Notes under the pieces: generated by a model | Databases searched by the model: none | What the model saw: only the letters and a program-made list of their open reading frames with translations | Told to the model about the DNA's origin: nothing | Shown: one piece after another, positions 1 through 6,002 of the stretch | Layout: each line of letters begins with the position of its first letter | Numbering within the stretch: position 1 is the stretch's first letter | Translations under genes and position numbers: made by a program | From: Haloarculaceae archaeon | Lineage (GTDB): Archaea; Halobacteriota; Halobacteria; Halobacteriales; Haloarculaceae | Direction: 5' to 3' | Length of the DNA: 10,840 nt | Assembly: GCA_018609945.1 (NCBI GenBank) | Contig: JAHENO010000228.1 | Span: 1 to 10,840, forward strand

Positions 1-218
1 AGGAAGACGTTCGCCACGAGGAACGCGAGCAGAAACAGCGGGATCAGGGCGATGGCGCCGGAGACGGTACCGATCCACAGGCCATCGTCGCGGTCACCGC
101 CCTGCAGGTAGCCGGCGAGCAGCCCGCCGAATATCGGGGCGAACGGGACGAACGGCGACACCACGACCGTCACGACGGCACCGAGGAGGGCGTTCGCGAG
201 GGTGTTGTCCGGGGACAT
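1..218 (-). CDS. DUF5518-like small membrane protein (5' part only)
   Basis: Only the first 72 codons are in the window, because the minus-strand gene runs off the left edge. It begins at ATG 218 with MSPDNTLANALLGAVVTVVV. One hydrophobic stretch spans about residues 7-38. It contains a Pro/Gly-rich turn (PFAPIFGGLLAGYLQGGD), followed by a charged loop (GDRDD) and a second hydrophobic stretch at about residues 47-72. This arrangement, with the GG-x-LAGYLQGG element near residues 31-41, matches from memory the haloarchaeal DUF5518 family of small integral membrane proteins, whose function is unknown. The start is supported by an A/T-rich promoter element 27-28 bp upstream, as expected for a leaderless transcript. 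It lies 82 bp downstream of the glmS stop on the same strand but appears to have its own promoter. The family call is from recollection of the pattern; the membrane nature is seen directly. Confidence 0.75.
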   Translation of the reverse strand, partial: MSPDNTLANALLGAVVTVVVSPFVPFAPIFGGLLAGYLQGGDRDDGLWIGTVSGAIALIPLFLLAFLVANVF

Positions 219-240
219 GTGCGCCACTACTCCCCGGGGG

Positions 241-250
241 GTGAAAAATC
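241..250 (-). promoter_or_regulatory. Promoter element of the DUF5518-like gene; possible glmS terminator
   Basis: Read on the minus strand, this is GATTTTTCAC, centred about 28 bp before the ATG at 218. That is the right place for a TATA-like element of a leaderless haloarchaeal gene. The run of five T residues lies about 50 bp past the glmS stop, so the same tract could also end glmS transcription, since archaeal polymerase stops at T runs. Which role applies cannot be settled from sequence. Confidence 0.45.
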
Positions 251-300
251 GCGTGTAACCCACCCAGCGGCGCCGACGTGGGAGACTGGTGCCCGGGAAA

Positions 301-2091
301 TCACTCGACTGTGACGCTCTTTGCCAGGTTCCGTGGTTTGTCGATCGACCGGCCGAGTCGCGCGGCGACGTGGTAAGAGACCAGCTGGAGCTGCACGTTC
401 GCGAGGACGCTCGCGGCGCGGGGATGGGTTTCGGGAAGGGTGAGCACGTGGTCGGCGTACCGCTCGACGTCGCTCGCACCGTCGGTCACCGCGACGACGG
501 GTGCGTTGCGCGCCTCGACCTCCTTGACGTTCCCGATGGTCTTGCGGGCCATCTCGCCGTCCCCCGTCACGACCGCGAACACCGGCGTGTTCTCGGTGAC
601 GAGCGCGAGCGGCCCGTGTTTCAGTTCGCCGGCGGCGAACCCCTCGGCGTGTTTGTAGGTTATCTCCTTCATCTTCAGCGCCCCCTCGAGCGCGACCGGG
701 TAGTTGAGGCCACGACCGATGAAAAAGTACGCGGCGGCGTCCTCGTAGGTCTCCGCGACCGCGGGCGCCGCGGAGTCGTCCAGCAGCGCCTGGACGTCGC
801 CGGGCAGATCCCGCAGAGCCGGCACGATTCCGCGGGCGTCGCCGCCTGCGGTCGCCAGCGCGAGGAGGTTCGACGCCGCGAGCTGTGAGGCGAATGTCTT
901 CGTCGCGGCGACGCCGATTTCCGGGCCGGCGCGGATGTAGAACGCGTGATCACATTCGCGGGCCGCGGTCGAGCCGACGGTGTTCGTGACGGCCATCGTG
1001 CGCGCCCCGCGCCGGTGGGCCTCCCGGAGTGCGGACAGCGTGTCGGCCGTCTCGCCGCTCTGCGTGATGCCCACCACCAGCGCGTCGCCGATGGGTGGCA
1101 CGCCGCTCGCGTACTCGCTGGCCAGGAACGCCTGGGCGGGCACGCCCGCCGCCTGGAACAGCTGTGCGGCATACAGTGCCGCGTGATAGGAGGTCCCGCA
1201 GGCGACGAACTGGACGCCGGTCGGGGAGAGGTCGCCGAGGTCCCCGACGTCGACGGTCCCGCCGAGTTCGTCGACCCGACCGCGCAGACACTGCCGGAGC
1301 GCGCGCGGTTGCTCGTGAATCTCCTTGAGCATGTAGTGGTCGTAGCCGCTCTTGCCCGTCTCCTCGGGGTCCCAGTCGACCGTGTCGACCGTCTTCTCGA
1401 CGACGGTGCCGTCCGCCTGTGTCACCGTCCACCCTCCATCCAGCCGGGCGAACTCGCCGTCGTCGAGGTAGACGACGCGGTCCGTGTGGTCCCGGAACGC
1501 GGGGACGTCGCTGGCGAGATACAGGGCGTCGTCACCGACGCCGAGTACGAGCGGCGAGTCGTTGCGCGCCGCGAAGATCGCCTCCTGGCCGGCGACGACG
1601 GCAGCGATGGCGTAACTCCCCTCCAGGCGAGCGATCGCGGTCCGGACCGCGTCCTCCGCGTCCGCACCGTCGTCGAGTGCGTCCTCGATCAGGTGGGGGA
1701 CGACTTCGGTATCGGTGTCGCTCGTAAAGGTGTGCCCGGCCCGCGTGAGTTCGTCGCGGATCGACTGGTAGTTCTCGATGATGCCGTTGTGGACGACCGC
1801 CACGTCGTCCGTACAGTCCATGTGTGGATGGGCGTTCTCGTCAGTGGGCGGCCCGTGGGTGCTCCAGCGGGTGTGACCGACGCCCACCTCTCCCGAGAGG
1901 GTACGGTCGGCGAGGGTCTCCCGGAGGTCCTCGATCTCGCCGGCACACTTGCAGATGTCGACGCCCCGGCCGGCCGCAGTGAGGGCCACGCCGGCCGAGT
2001 CGTAGCCCCGGTATTCGAGCTTCGAGAGGCCGTGTACCAGCGTCTCCAGGGTCCCGTCGCCACGGCCCACACAGCCGATGATCCCGCACAT
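301..2091 (-). CDS. glmS: Glutamine--fructose-6-phosphate aminotransferase (isomerizing)
   Basis: GlmS makes glucosamine-6-phosphate from fructose-6-phosphate and glutamine, the entry step to UDP-GlcNAc. The 596-residue product matches the family length (about 600). It starts MCGIIGCVG; after Met removal the N-terminal Cys is the Ntn-type glutaminase nucleophile. Glutaminase-domain motifs follow: LEYRGYDSAG (26-35), HTRWSTHG (73-80) and NGIIENY (102-108). Two SIS sugar-isomerase domains occupy about 280-410 and 445-590, with ACGTSYHA (297-304), TQSGETADT (343-351), EGALKMKEI (469-477) and the usual C-terminus DKPRNLAKSVTVE. The ATG at 2091 is chosen because the catalytic Cys must be residue 2; a 150-codon in-frame extension upstream lies inside glmU. 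It overlaps the glmU stop by one base (TGATG), which implies translational coupling. No key residue looks missing. Confidence 0.98.
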   Translation of the reverse strand: MCGIIGCVGRGDGTLETLVHGLSKLEYRGYDSAGVALTAAGRGVDICKCAGEIEDLRETLADRTLSGEVGVGHTRWSTHGPPTDENAHPHMDCTDDVAVVHNGIIENYQSIRDELTRAGHTFTSDTDTEVVPHLIEDALDDGADAEDAVRTAIARLEGSYAIAAVVAGQEAIFAARNDSPLVLGVGDDALYLASDVPAFRDHTDRVVYLDDGEFARLDGGWTVTQADGTVVEKTVDTVDWDPEETGKSGYDHYMLKEIHEQPRALRQCLRGRVDELGGTVDVGDLGDLSPTGVQFVACGTSYHAALYAAQLFQAAGVPAQAFLASEYASGVPPIGDALVVGITQSGETADTLSALREAHRRGARTMAVTNTVGSTAARECDHAFYIRAGPEIGVAATKTFASQLAASNLLALATAGGDARGIVPALRDLPGDVQALLDDSAAPAVAETYEDAAAYFFIGRGLNYPVALEGALKMKEITYKHAEGFAAGELKHGPLALVTENTPVFAVVTGDGEMARKTIGNVKEVEARNAPVVAVTDGASDVERYADHVLTLPETHPRAASVLANVQLQLVSYHVAARLGRSIDKPRNLAKSVTVE

Positions 2092-3284
2092 CAGCGCACC
2101 ACCTCCGCACCCTCGCTGACCGTCCCGGTCACGTGTGCACCCGGGCCGACTGTGACGTTCGGGCCGACGAGCGATCCGGGCGCGAAGCTGACGTCCCCTC
2201 CCACGCGTGCCCGGTCCGCGACCACCGCGCCGAGGCGCTGGTCCTCGTAGACCCTGTCTCCCACGCGGACGTCGGCGGGACCGCCCGGGATGGTGGTCGC
2301 CGGGCCGAGGTGGACGGCCCCGCCCAGCACTGCGTCCCGGAGCGTGGAACCGGCATCGATACGCGCGTCGGTGTCTACGACGGAGCGCTCGACGGTGGCG
2401 TTCGGGCCGATGGTGACGTTGCGGCCGAGCGAAACCGTCGGGCCGAGGACGGCACCGGGCCCGACCTCGCAGTCCGGGCTGACCACGGCCGGGCCGCGCA
2501 CCGTCGCGTCGGCGTGGACGGTGGCTTCGTCGTGGATCCACACCCTGTCGCCCCGCGATGGTTCGGCGACCCGACCCCTGGCGAGCACTTCATCGGCGAC
2601 TGCCAGCAGGTCCCAGGGATACGTGGCGTCGACCCAGAGTCCCTGGGTGTGGACGCCCCGCACGCGCTCGGTGGCGAGCAGTCGGGACAGGGTCTCGGTC
2701 AGCGCGAGTTCGCCCGCGTCGCGGGGCGTCCCGTCGATAGCGTCGAAGATAGACCGCGAGAACGCGTAGATGCCGCCGTTGATGAGTCGGTACTCGTCGG
2801 TGTCCGGTTTCTCGACGATCTCGGCCACGTCGCGGTCGTGGAGCGTGACGGCACCGTACTGTCTGGTATCCGGGTGCTCGAGGACGGCCATCGCGGCCGC
2901 GGCCGATCCCGCCTCGTAGGCGTCCGCAACGTCCCGGACGGAACTGGCCTCGATGACACGGTCGCCGTTGACGACGAGCATCGGCGCATTTACCGCCTCG
3001 CGGGCCTGCAGGAGGGCGTGGCCGCTCCCGAGTTGTTTTCCCTGGACGACGTACTGGAGGGTGACGTCGCGGTAGGTGGGCCCGAAGTGCTCCTGGACGC
3101 GCTCGCGCCGGTAGCCCACGACGAGGACGATGTGCCGCACGCCGGCGTCGATCAGGGCGTCGAGAACGTGTTCCAGTATCGGGCGGTTCGCCGCCGGCAG
3201 CATCGGCTTCGGCCGGTTGCGCGTCAGCGGGCGCAGCCGGGTCCCCTCGCCGGCCGCGAGGACCACGGCAGTCTGAACGCTCAT
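2091..3284 (-). CDS. glmU: Bifunctional sugar-1-phosphate nucleotidylyltransferase/acetyltransferase
   Basis: A 397-residue archaeal GlmU-type enzyme. The N-terminal domain (1 to about 235) is a nucleotidyltransferase with LAAGEGTRLRPLT (9-21), the RPKPMLP signature (24-30) and VVNGD (104-108) for metal and nucleotide binding. It is closer in style to glucose-1-phosphate thymidylyltransferases than to bacterial GlmU, as is usual in archaea. A linker motif WVDATYPWDLL (217-227) leads into a left-handed beta-helix of hexapeptide repeats (about 249-397; for example VGPGAVLGP, IGPNATV, VGPNVTVGPG), the acetyltransferase part. The likely role is conversion of GlcN-1-P to GlcNAc-1-P and then UDP-GlcNAc in the cytoplasm. 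Being first in a two-gene operon with glmS supports that substrate choice over plain glucose-1-phosphate. The phosphoglucosamine mutase that would link the two steps (GlmM) is not in the window. Exact sugar and nucleotide specificity is inferred. Confidence 0.92.
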   Translation of the reverse strand: MSVQTAVVLAAGEGTRLRPLTRNRPKPMLPAANRPILEHVLDALIDAGVRHIVLVVGYRRERVQEHFGPTYRDVTLQYVVQGKQLGSGHALLQAREAVNAPMLVVNGDRVIEASSVRDVADAYEAGSAAAAMAVLEHPDTRQYGAVTLHDRDVAEIVEKPDTDEYRLINGGIYAFSRSIFDAIDGTPRDAGELALTETLSRLLATERVRGVHTQGLWVDATYPWDLLAVADEVLARGRVAEPSRGDRVWIHDEATVHADATVRGPAVVSPDCEVGPGAVLGPTVSLGRNVTIGPNATVERSVVDTDARIDAGSTLRDAVLGGAVHLGPATTIPGGPADVRVGDRVYEDQRLGAVVADRARVGGDVSFAPGSLVGPNVTVGPGAHVTGTVSEGAEVVR

Positions 3285-3310
3285 GTGTTTCGCTGGTGAC
3301 CCGTTGGCTT

Positions 3311-3322
3311 CAACTTTCTGGG
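3311..3322 (-). promoter_or_regulatory. Possible glmU-glmS promoter element
   Basis: On the minus strand this reads CCAGAAAGTTG, A/T-biased relative to its surroundings and about 27-37 bp before the glmU ATG at 3284. The position suits a leaderless start, but the match to a TATA box is poor. A second A/T-rich patch near 3402-3414 could serve instead, with a longer leader. Confidence 0.3.
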
Positions 3323-3450
3323 AAACGCAACGATTACTACCGGCGCCTCTACCAGTGAATTCGGCATACCTGGGGCCTTCACACGAGTGGCAAGCTGGTG
3401 GGTATGAATTGTTATGGACCCGTTACTGCCTGTGGTGGGTCGACCGACGA

Positions 3451-3489
3451 GACCTCGGCCCCGGTTCCAGTGGCTCCGACCGGGGGGTC
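3451..3489. repeat. Imperfect inverted repeat just upstream of the DehI-like gene's promoter
   Basis: CCCCGGT (3459-3465) pairs with ACCGGGG (3479-3485) around a 13-base spacer. Outside it, GACC (3451-3454) pairs with GGTC (3486-3489) if four bases (TCGG) bulge on the left side. It ends about 7 bp before the promoter element, so it would not be in a leaderless transcript. If functional it would act as a DNA operator. In GC-rich DNA a chance origin is quite possible. Confidence 0.35.
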
Positions 3490-3495
3490 CACGGA

Positions 3496-3504
3496 CTTAT
3501 TTTT
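3496..3504 (+). promoter_or_regulatory. Promoter (TATA-like) element of the DehI-family gene
   Basis: CTTATTTTT, centred about 26 bp upstream of ATG 3526, stands out sharply from GC-rich flanks. The spacing is that of a haloarchaeal leaderless promoter. It is the main reason for choosing ATG 3526 as the start. Confidence 0.7.
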
Positions 3505-3525
3505 CCGGCTATCCACTCTCCCGAC

Positions 3526-4407
3526 ATGGACACGAGCAGACAGCTCTACGAGTCGGAGGCAACGGGCTGGAAGCGCGGCCTCTACGAGAGCATCAAGGAA
3601 ACGTTCCGCGCGCCCATCATCAACTGGATCTTCCGGACGACTGCCGCTAACTATCCCGACTTCGTCCGCTACATGTGGGGGCAGGTCGAACCCGTCTTTC
3701 GGACCGAGGCCTTCGCGCACTACACGATCACCTACCGCGACGCAGTACTGGGCGCCGTCGAGGACAGACTCTCCATACCCGTCTATCGGTCCGAGCAACT
3801 CCCACTCGGTCCCGCAGCGTACCACCAGCTCCGGGGCCAGCTTGCCACGTTCGACGTCGTCGGCCCCCGGCTTGCAGTCCTGTTCGCCCTCCTCGACCGC
3901 TCGCTGTCTGGCGGTCCAGTCGGCGCAGCCGTGCCCGACGACCCGGCAACGCTGGCGCCGTTCCCTGACCACATCGACCGGGACCGGGGAATCCCGCCGA
4001 CGATGGCGGCCTTCGACCAGCCCCCGGCGGAACTCGCGGGGACGGTCGAGGATATCCAGGCGTTCCACGACCTCGAGGAGGGACTGCCGAGCATCTACCG
4101 CTGTCTCGTCCAGTGGCCCGGCTACCTCGACACGGTGTGGGCCGACCTGGAGCCGCTGCGGGAGCCCGGCGCGTTCGATCCGGTCTCGGGGGCGGCACGC
4201 GAGGCGGTGACGTCGTTCGTGGAGTCCGTTCCCCACGAGCCGCGGCTCTCGCCGGAGGCGCTCCGGTCGGCCGGCTTCGAGGACGGGGTTATCGAGGACG
4301 TGTCCGGGCTGTTCGGGGAATTCAACGGTGCGATCGCAGACACCGTGCTCCCGGTGTTGCCAGTCTACGCGGCGACAGTCGGCGCCGAGGGCCGGCGAAC
4401 GCGCTGA
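3526..4407 (+). CDS. DehI-family (group I 2-haloacid dehalogenase-like) protein
   Basis: A 293-residue protein starting MDTSRQLYESEATGW. Length and pattern match the all-helical DehI family, whose characterised bacterial members hydrolyse 2-haloacids by direct water attack. The family is built from two related halves, and both are visible: PIINWIFR...NYPDFVRYMWGQVEPVF (30-58) and LPSIYRCLVQWPGYLDTVWADLEPL (187-211). The catalytic Asp of DehI precedes the second-half motif; D182 or a neighbour (FHDLEEGLP, 180-188) is the best candidate here, by position only. No signal peptide or membrane segment is seen, so it is probably cytosolic. It stands alone, 45 bp before pus10, with no transporter, halide-handling or degradative gene nearby. 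Haloarchaeal members are usually named after DehI without proof of activity, so the true substrate is unknown. ATG 3526 is preferred to earlier in-frame starts because of the promoter spacing. Confidence 0.82.
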   Translation: MDTSRQLYESEATGWKRGLYESIKETFRAPIINWIFRTTAANYPDFVRYMWGQVEPVFRTEAFAHYTITYRDAVLGAVEDRLSIPVYRSEQLPLGPAAYHQLRGQLATFDVVGPRLAVLFALLDRSLSGGPVGAAVPDDPATLAPFPDHIDRDRGIPPTMAAFDQPPAELAGTVEDIQAFHDLEEGLPSIYRCLVQWPGYLDTVWADLEPLREPGAFDPVSGAAREAVTSFVESVPHEPRLSPEALRSAGFEDGVIEDVSGLFGEFNGAIADTVLPVLPVYAATVGAEGRRTR

Positions 4408-4415
4408 GATCGGTT

Positions 4416-4430
4416 CGAAAGCGAATTACA
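4416..4430 (+). promoter_or_regulatory. pus10 promoter (BRE plus TATA-like element)
   Basis: CGAAAGCGAATTACA combines a purine-rich BRE-like CGAAA with an A/T core AATTAC centred 27 bp before ATG 4453. It starts 9 bp after the stop of the preceding gene, so pus10 can be transcribed independently. It also favours ATG 4453 over the in-frame GTG at 4444. Confidence 0.6.
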
Positions 4431-4452
4431 CCGGCCTCCCGAGGTGCCAGTA

Positions 4453-5742
4453 ATGACGGTCCTCGACACCGCGAGGACGGCGCTCTCGACCGGTCCAGTC
4501 TGTGACGCCTGTCTGGGGCGACTGGTGGCCGACAGGAGTTTCGGTCTGGCCAACGACGAGCGCGGCCGGGGCCTGCGGGTCGCAGTTGCCCTCGAAGACG
4601 ACGACCCGTTCGAGGAAACCGACGCGGAGTGCTGGGTCTGCGAGGGCGAGTGTGCCCGACACGACTGGTGGGCCGAGAACGCCGCCGCCGCACTGCGGGG
4701 CTACGAGTTCGACACCTACCAGGTCGGCACGCGCGTCCCGCCCCTCTTCGAGGAGAACGACCGCCTCCTCCGGGAGGACGTCGGTCTCGCGCCCGACGCG
4801 GGCGAGCAGTTCAAATCCGCGTTCAACCGCGAGGTCGGCAAGCGCCTCGGCGCGAAGACCGGCGCGGAGGTCGATTTCGGGCGCCCGGACGTGGTGGTAC
4901 TCTGTGACCTTGCGACCGACGAGGTGGAGGTGCAGGTCAACTCGGCGTTCGTCTACGGCCGCTACCGGAAACTGGAGCGGGACATTCCCCAGACCGAGTG
5001 GCCGTGTCGCGAGTGCAACGGCACCGGCCGCCAGCGCGACGAACGCTGTCCCGGCTGTGACGGGACCGGCTACCGGTACGACGAGAGCGTCGAGGAGTTG
5101 ACCGCGCCGGTCGTCGAAGACGCCATGGACGGCACGGACGCGACGTTCCACGGTGCCGGACGGGAGGACGTCGACGCCCGTATGCTGGGGACCGGCCGCC
5201 CGTTCGTGATCGAAGTCGAGGAACCCCGAACGCGAGATATCGACACGAACGCGCTGGAGCGTGACGTCAACGACTTCGCGGGCGGGAAGGTCGAAGTCGA
5301 AGGATTGCGGCTCGCCACCCACGAGATGGTCGAACGGGTCAAGGAACTCCCGGCGAGCAAGACCTACCGGGCCGACGTCGCGTTCGAGGAGCCTGTCGCC
5401 GCCGAGGACTTCGAGGCGGCCCTGGAGACGCTCTCGGGTGCGACCATTCACCAGGAGACGCCACAGCGCGTCGACCACCGGCGGGCCTCGAAGACCCGGA
5501 CCCGGGTCGTCTACGACATCGCTGGCGAACTCGAAAACGACCGCGGGGCGACGGTCGAGATAGACGGCGAAGGCGGACTCTACGTGAAGGAACTGATCCA
5601 CGGCGACGAGGGTCGAACCGAGCCGAGCCTCGCGGGACTGCTCGGCGTCCGAGCAGAGGTGAGGGCACTGGACGTCCTGAGCGTCGAGGGGGAGGACGAA
5701 CCCTTCGAGCGCGACGAGTTCTTCCGGACGGCCGGATCGTAG
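4453..5742 (+). CDS. pus10: tRNA pseudouridine(54/55) synthase Pus10
   Basis: Archaeal Pus10 forms pseudouridine at positions 54 and/or 55 in the T-loop of tRNA, the job TruB does at 55 in bacteria. The 429-residue product has paired CxxC motifs near the N-terminus (C17/C20 and C60/C63), the known zinc-binding region beside the RNA-binding THUMP-like part. A central insertion carries two DnaJ-type CxxCxGxG units (C185/C188 and C199/C202). The catalytic signature GREDVDARMLGTGRPF (236-251) holds the active-site Asp; D239 aligns best with the pseudouridine-synthase pattern, with D241 as alternative. The C-terminus contains IHGDEGRTEPSLAGLL (382-397), typical of the family. There are no membrane segments; it is cytosolic. 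The start is ATG 4453 from promoter spacing; GTG 4444 would add only three residues. The next gene follows after 54 bp with its own promoter. Confidence 0.97.
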   Translation: MTVLDTARTALSTGPVCDACLGRLVADRSFGLANDERGRGLRVAVALEDDDPFEETDAECWVCEGECARHDWWAENAAAALRGYEFDTYQVGTRVPPLFEENDRLLREDVGLAPDAGEQFKSAFNREVGKRLGAKTGAEVDFGRPDVVVLCDLATDEVEVQVNSAFVYGRYRKLERDIPQTEWPCRECNGTGRQRDERCPGCDGTGYRYDESVEELTAPVVEDAMDGTDATFHGAGREDVDARMLGTGRPFVIEVEEPRTRDIDTNALERDVNDFAGGKVEVEGLRLATHEMVERVKELPASKTYRADVAFEEPVAAEDFEAALETLSGATIHQETPQRVDHRRASKTRTRVVYDIAGELENDRGATVEIDGEGGLYVKELIHGDEGRTEPSLAGLLGVRAEVRALDVLSVEGEDEPFERDEFFRTAGS

Positions 5743-5756
5743 CCGGTATTGCCCCC

Positions 5757-5766
5757 AATATTTTTG
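5757..5766 (+). promoter_or_regulatory. Promoter element of the small acidic protein gene; possible pus10 terminator
   Basis: AATATTTTTG lies 15-24 bp past the pus10 stop and is centred about 36 bp before ATG 5797, so the transcript would carry a leader of roughly nine bases or less. No Shine-Dalgarno motif is visible in that leader. The T5 tract could also terminate pus10. Confidence 0.55.
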
Positions 5767-5796
5767 GTGTGCCAGTCCGTACCAGCCGGCAGCGCC

Positions 5797-5964
5797 ATGT
5801 GCCACCACTACGAACGCAGCACGGCCCCCTGGGAGCGGATCGAGGAGAGTGAGACCGAAGACGAGAGTGTCGACGAGCCTGCCGAGGAGATGGACACGCC
5901 CGAGATCGAGATCGAGGAGATGGAGGAACCGGAGATCGAAACGCCCGAACTCGCGGACGACTAG
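5797..5964 (+). CDS. 55-residue highly acidic protein with Met-Cys-His-His start
   Basis: I do not recognise a function. The N-terminus reads MCHHYERSTAPWERIEES, and the rest is strongly acidic: 24 of 55 residues are Glu or Asp against two Arg and no Lys. The second half has a loose repeat built on PEIE (35-38, 45-48) and TPE (34-36, 49-51), with alternating Ile/Glu. The adjacent Cys-His-His could bind a metal, and the acidic tail might be disordered or bind a basic partner; both are inference. Support for it being real comes from its own promoter element upstream, the tight fit between pus10 and rnhB, a stop (TAG) shortly before the rnhB promoter, and codon use with G/C third positions like its neighbours. 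The in-frame TTG at 5749 is rejected as start because it would precede the promoter element. Confidence 0.75.
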   Translation: MCHHYERSTAPWERIEESETEDESVDEPAEEMDTPEIEIEEMEEPEIETPELADD

Positions 5965-5970
5965 CCACAA

Positions 5971-5980
5971 CGGTTTTTTC
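5971..5980 (+). promoter_or_regulatory. rnhB promoter element / T-tract
   Basis: CGGTTTTTTC contains six T residues centred 27 bp before ATG 6003, fitting a leaderless start. It begins 7 bp after the previous stop, so it may also serve as that gene's terminator. Confidence 0.5.
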
Positions 5981-6002
5981 CCGCGGCGCGAACCGCACAG
6001 CC

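Larger units (their letters stand above)
3285..3525. other. 241 bp gap between divergent glmU and the DehI-like gene
   Basis: No credible gene is seen here. The dehalogenase-like reading frame stays open back to 3283, but its translation is Trp/Cys-rich and not acidic, unlike the neighbours, so I read it as non-coding. The gap holds a weak candidate glmU promoter near its left end, an 8-bp palindrome GGTCGACC (3438-3445), an inverted repeat (3451-3489) and a clear promoter element for the plus-strand gene (3496-3504). Confidence 0.6.

Noticed and set aside
232..239. CCCCGGGG palindrome between glmS and the left-edge gene
   Set aside because: A short palindrome of pure G/C is expected by chance at this base composition, and no second half-site or related copy is seen.
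946..2250. Long plus-strand open frame opposite glmS
   Set aside because: Mirror frame across glmS running into glmU, with a repetitive Asp/Val/Arg composition; glmS motifs settle the strand.
2092..2541. 150-codon in-frame upstream extension of glmS
   Set aside because: It lies within glmU in another frame, is Arg/Pro-rich and non-acidic, and would bury the catalytic Cys that must follow the initiator Met.
2133..3299. Long plus-strand open frame opposite glmU
   Set aside because: Mirror frame of a gene with high third-position GC; no recognisable domain.
3283..3525. Upstream in-frame extension of the DehI-like gene (to 3283)
   Set aside because: The translation is Trp/Cys-rich and unlike the neighbours, and the strong promoter element at 3496-3504 would lie inside it; the family's usual N-terminus begins at 3526.
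4426..5970. Long minus-strand open frame (514 codons) opposite pus10 and the small acidic gene
   Set aside because: Same GC-driven mirror effect; it covers two plus-strand genes and their promoters and has no recognisable motif.
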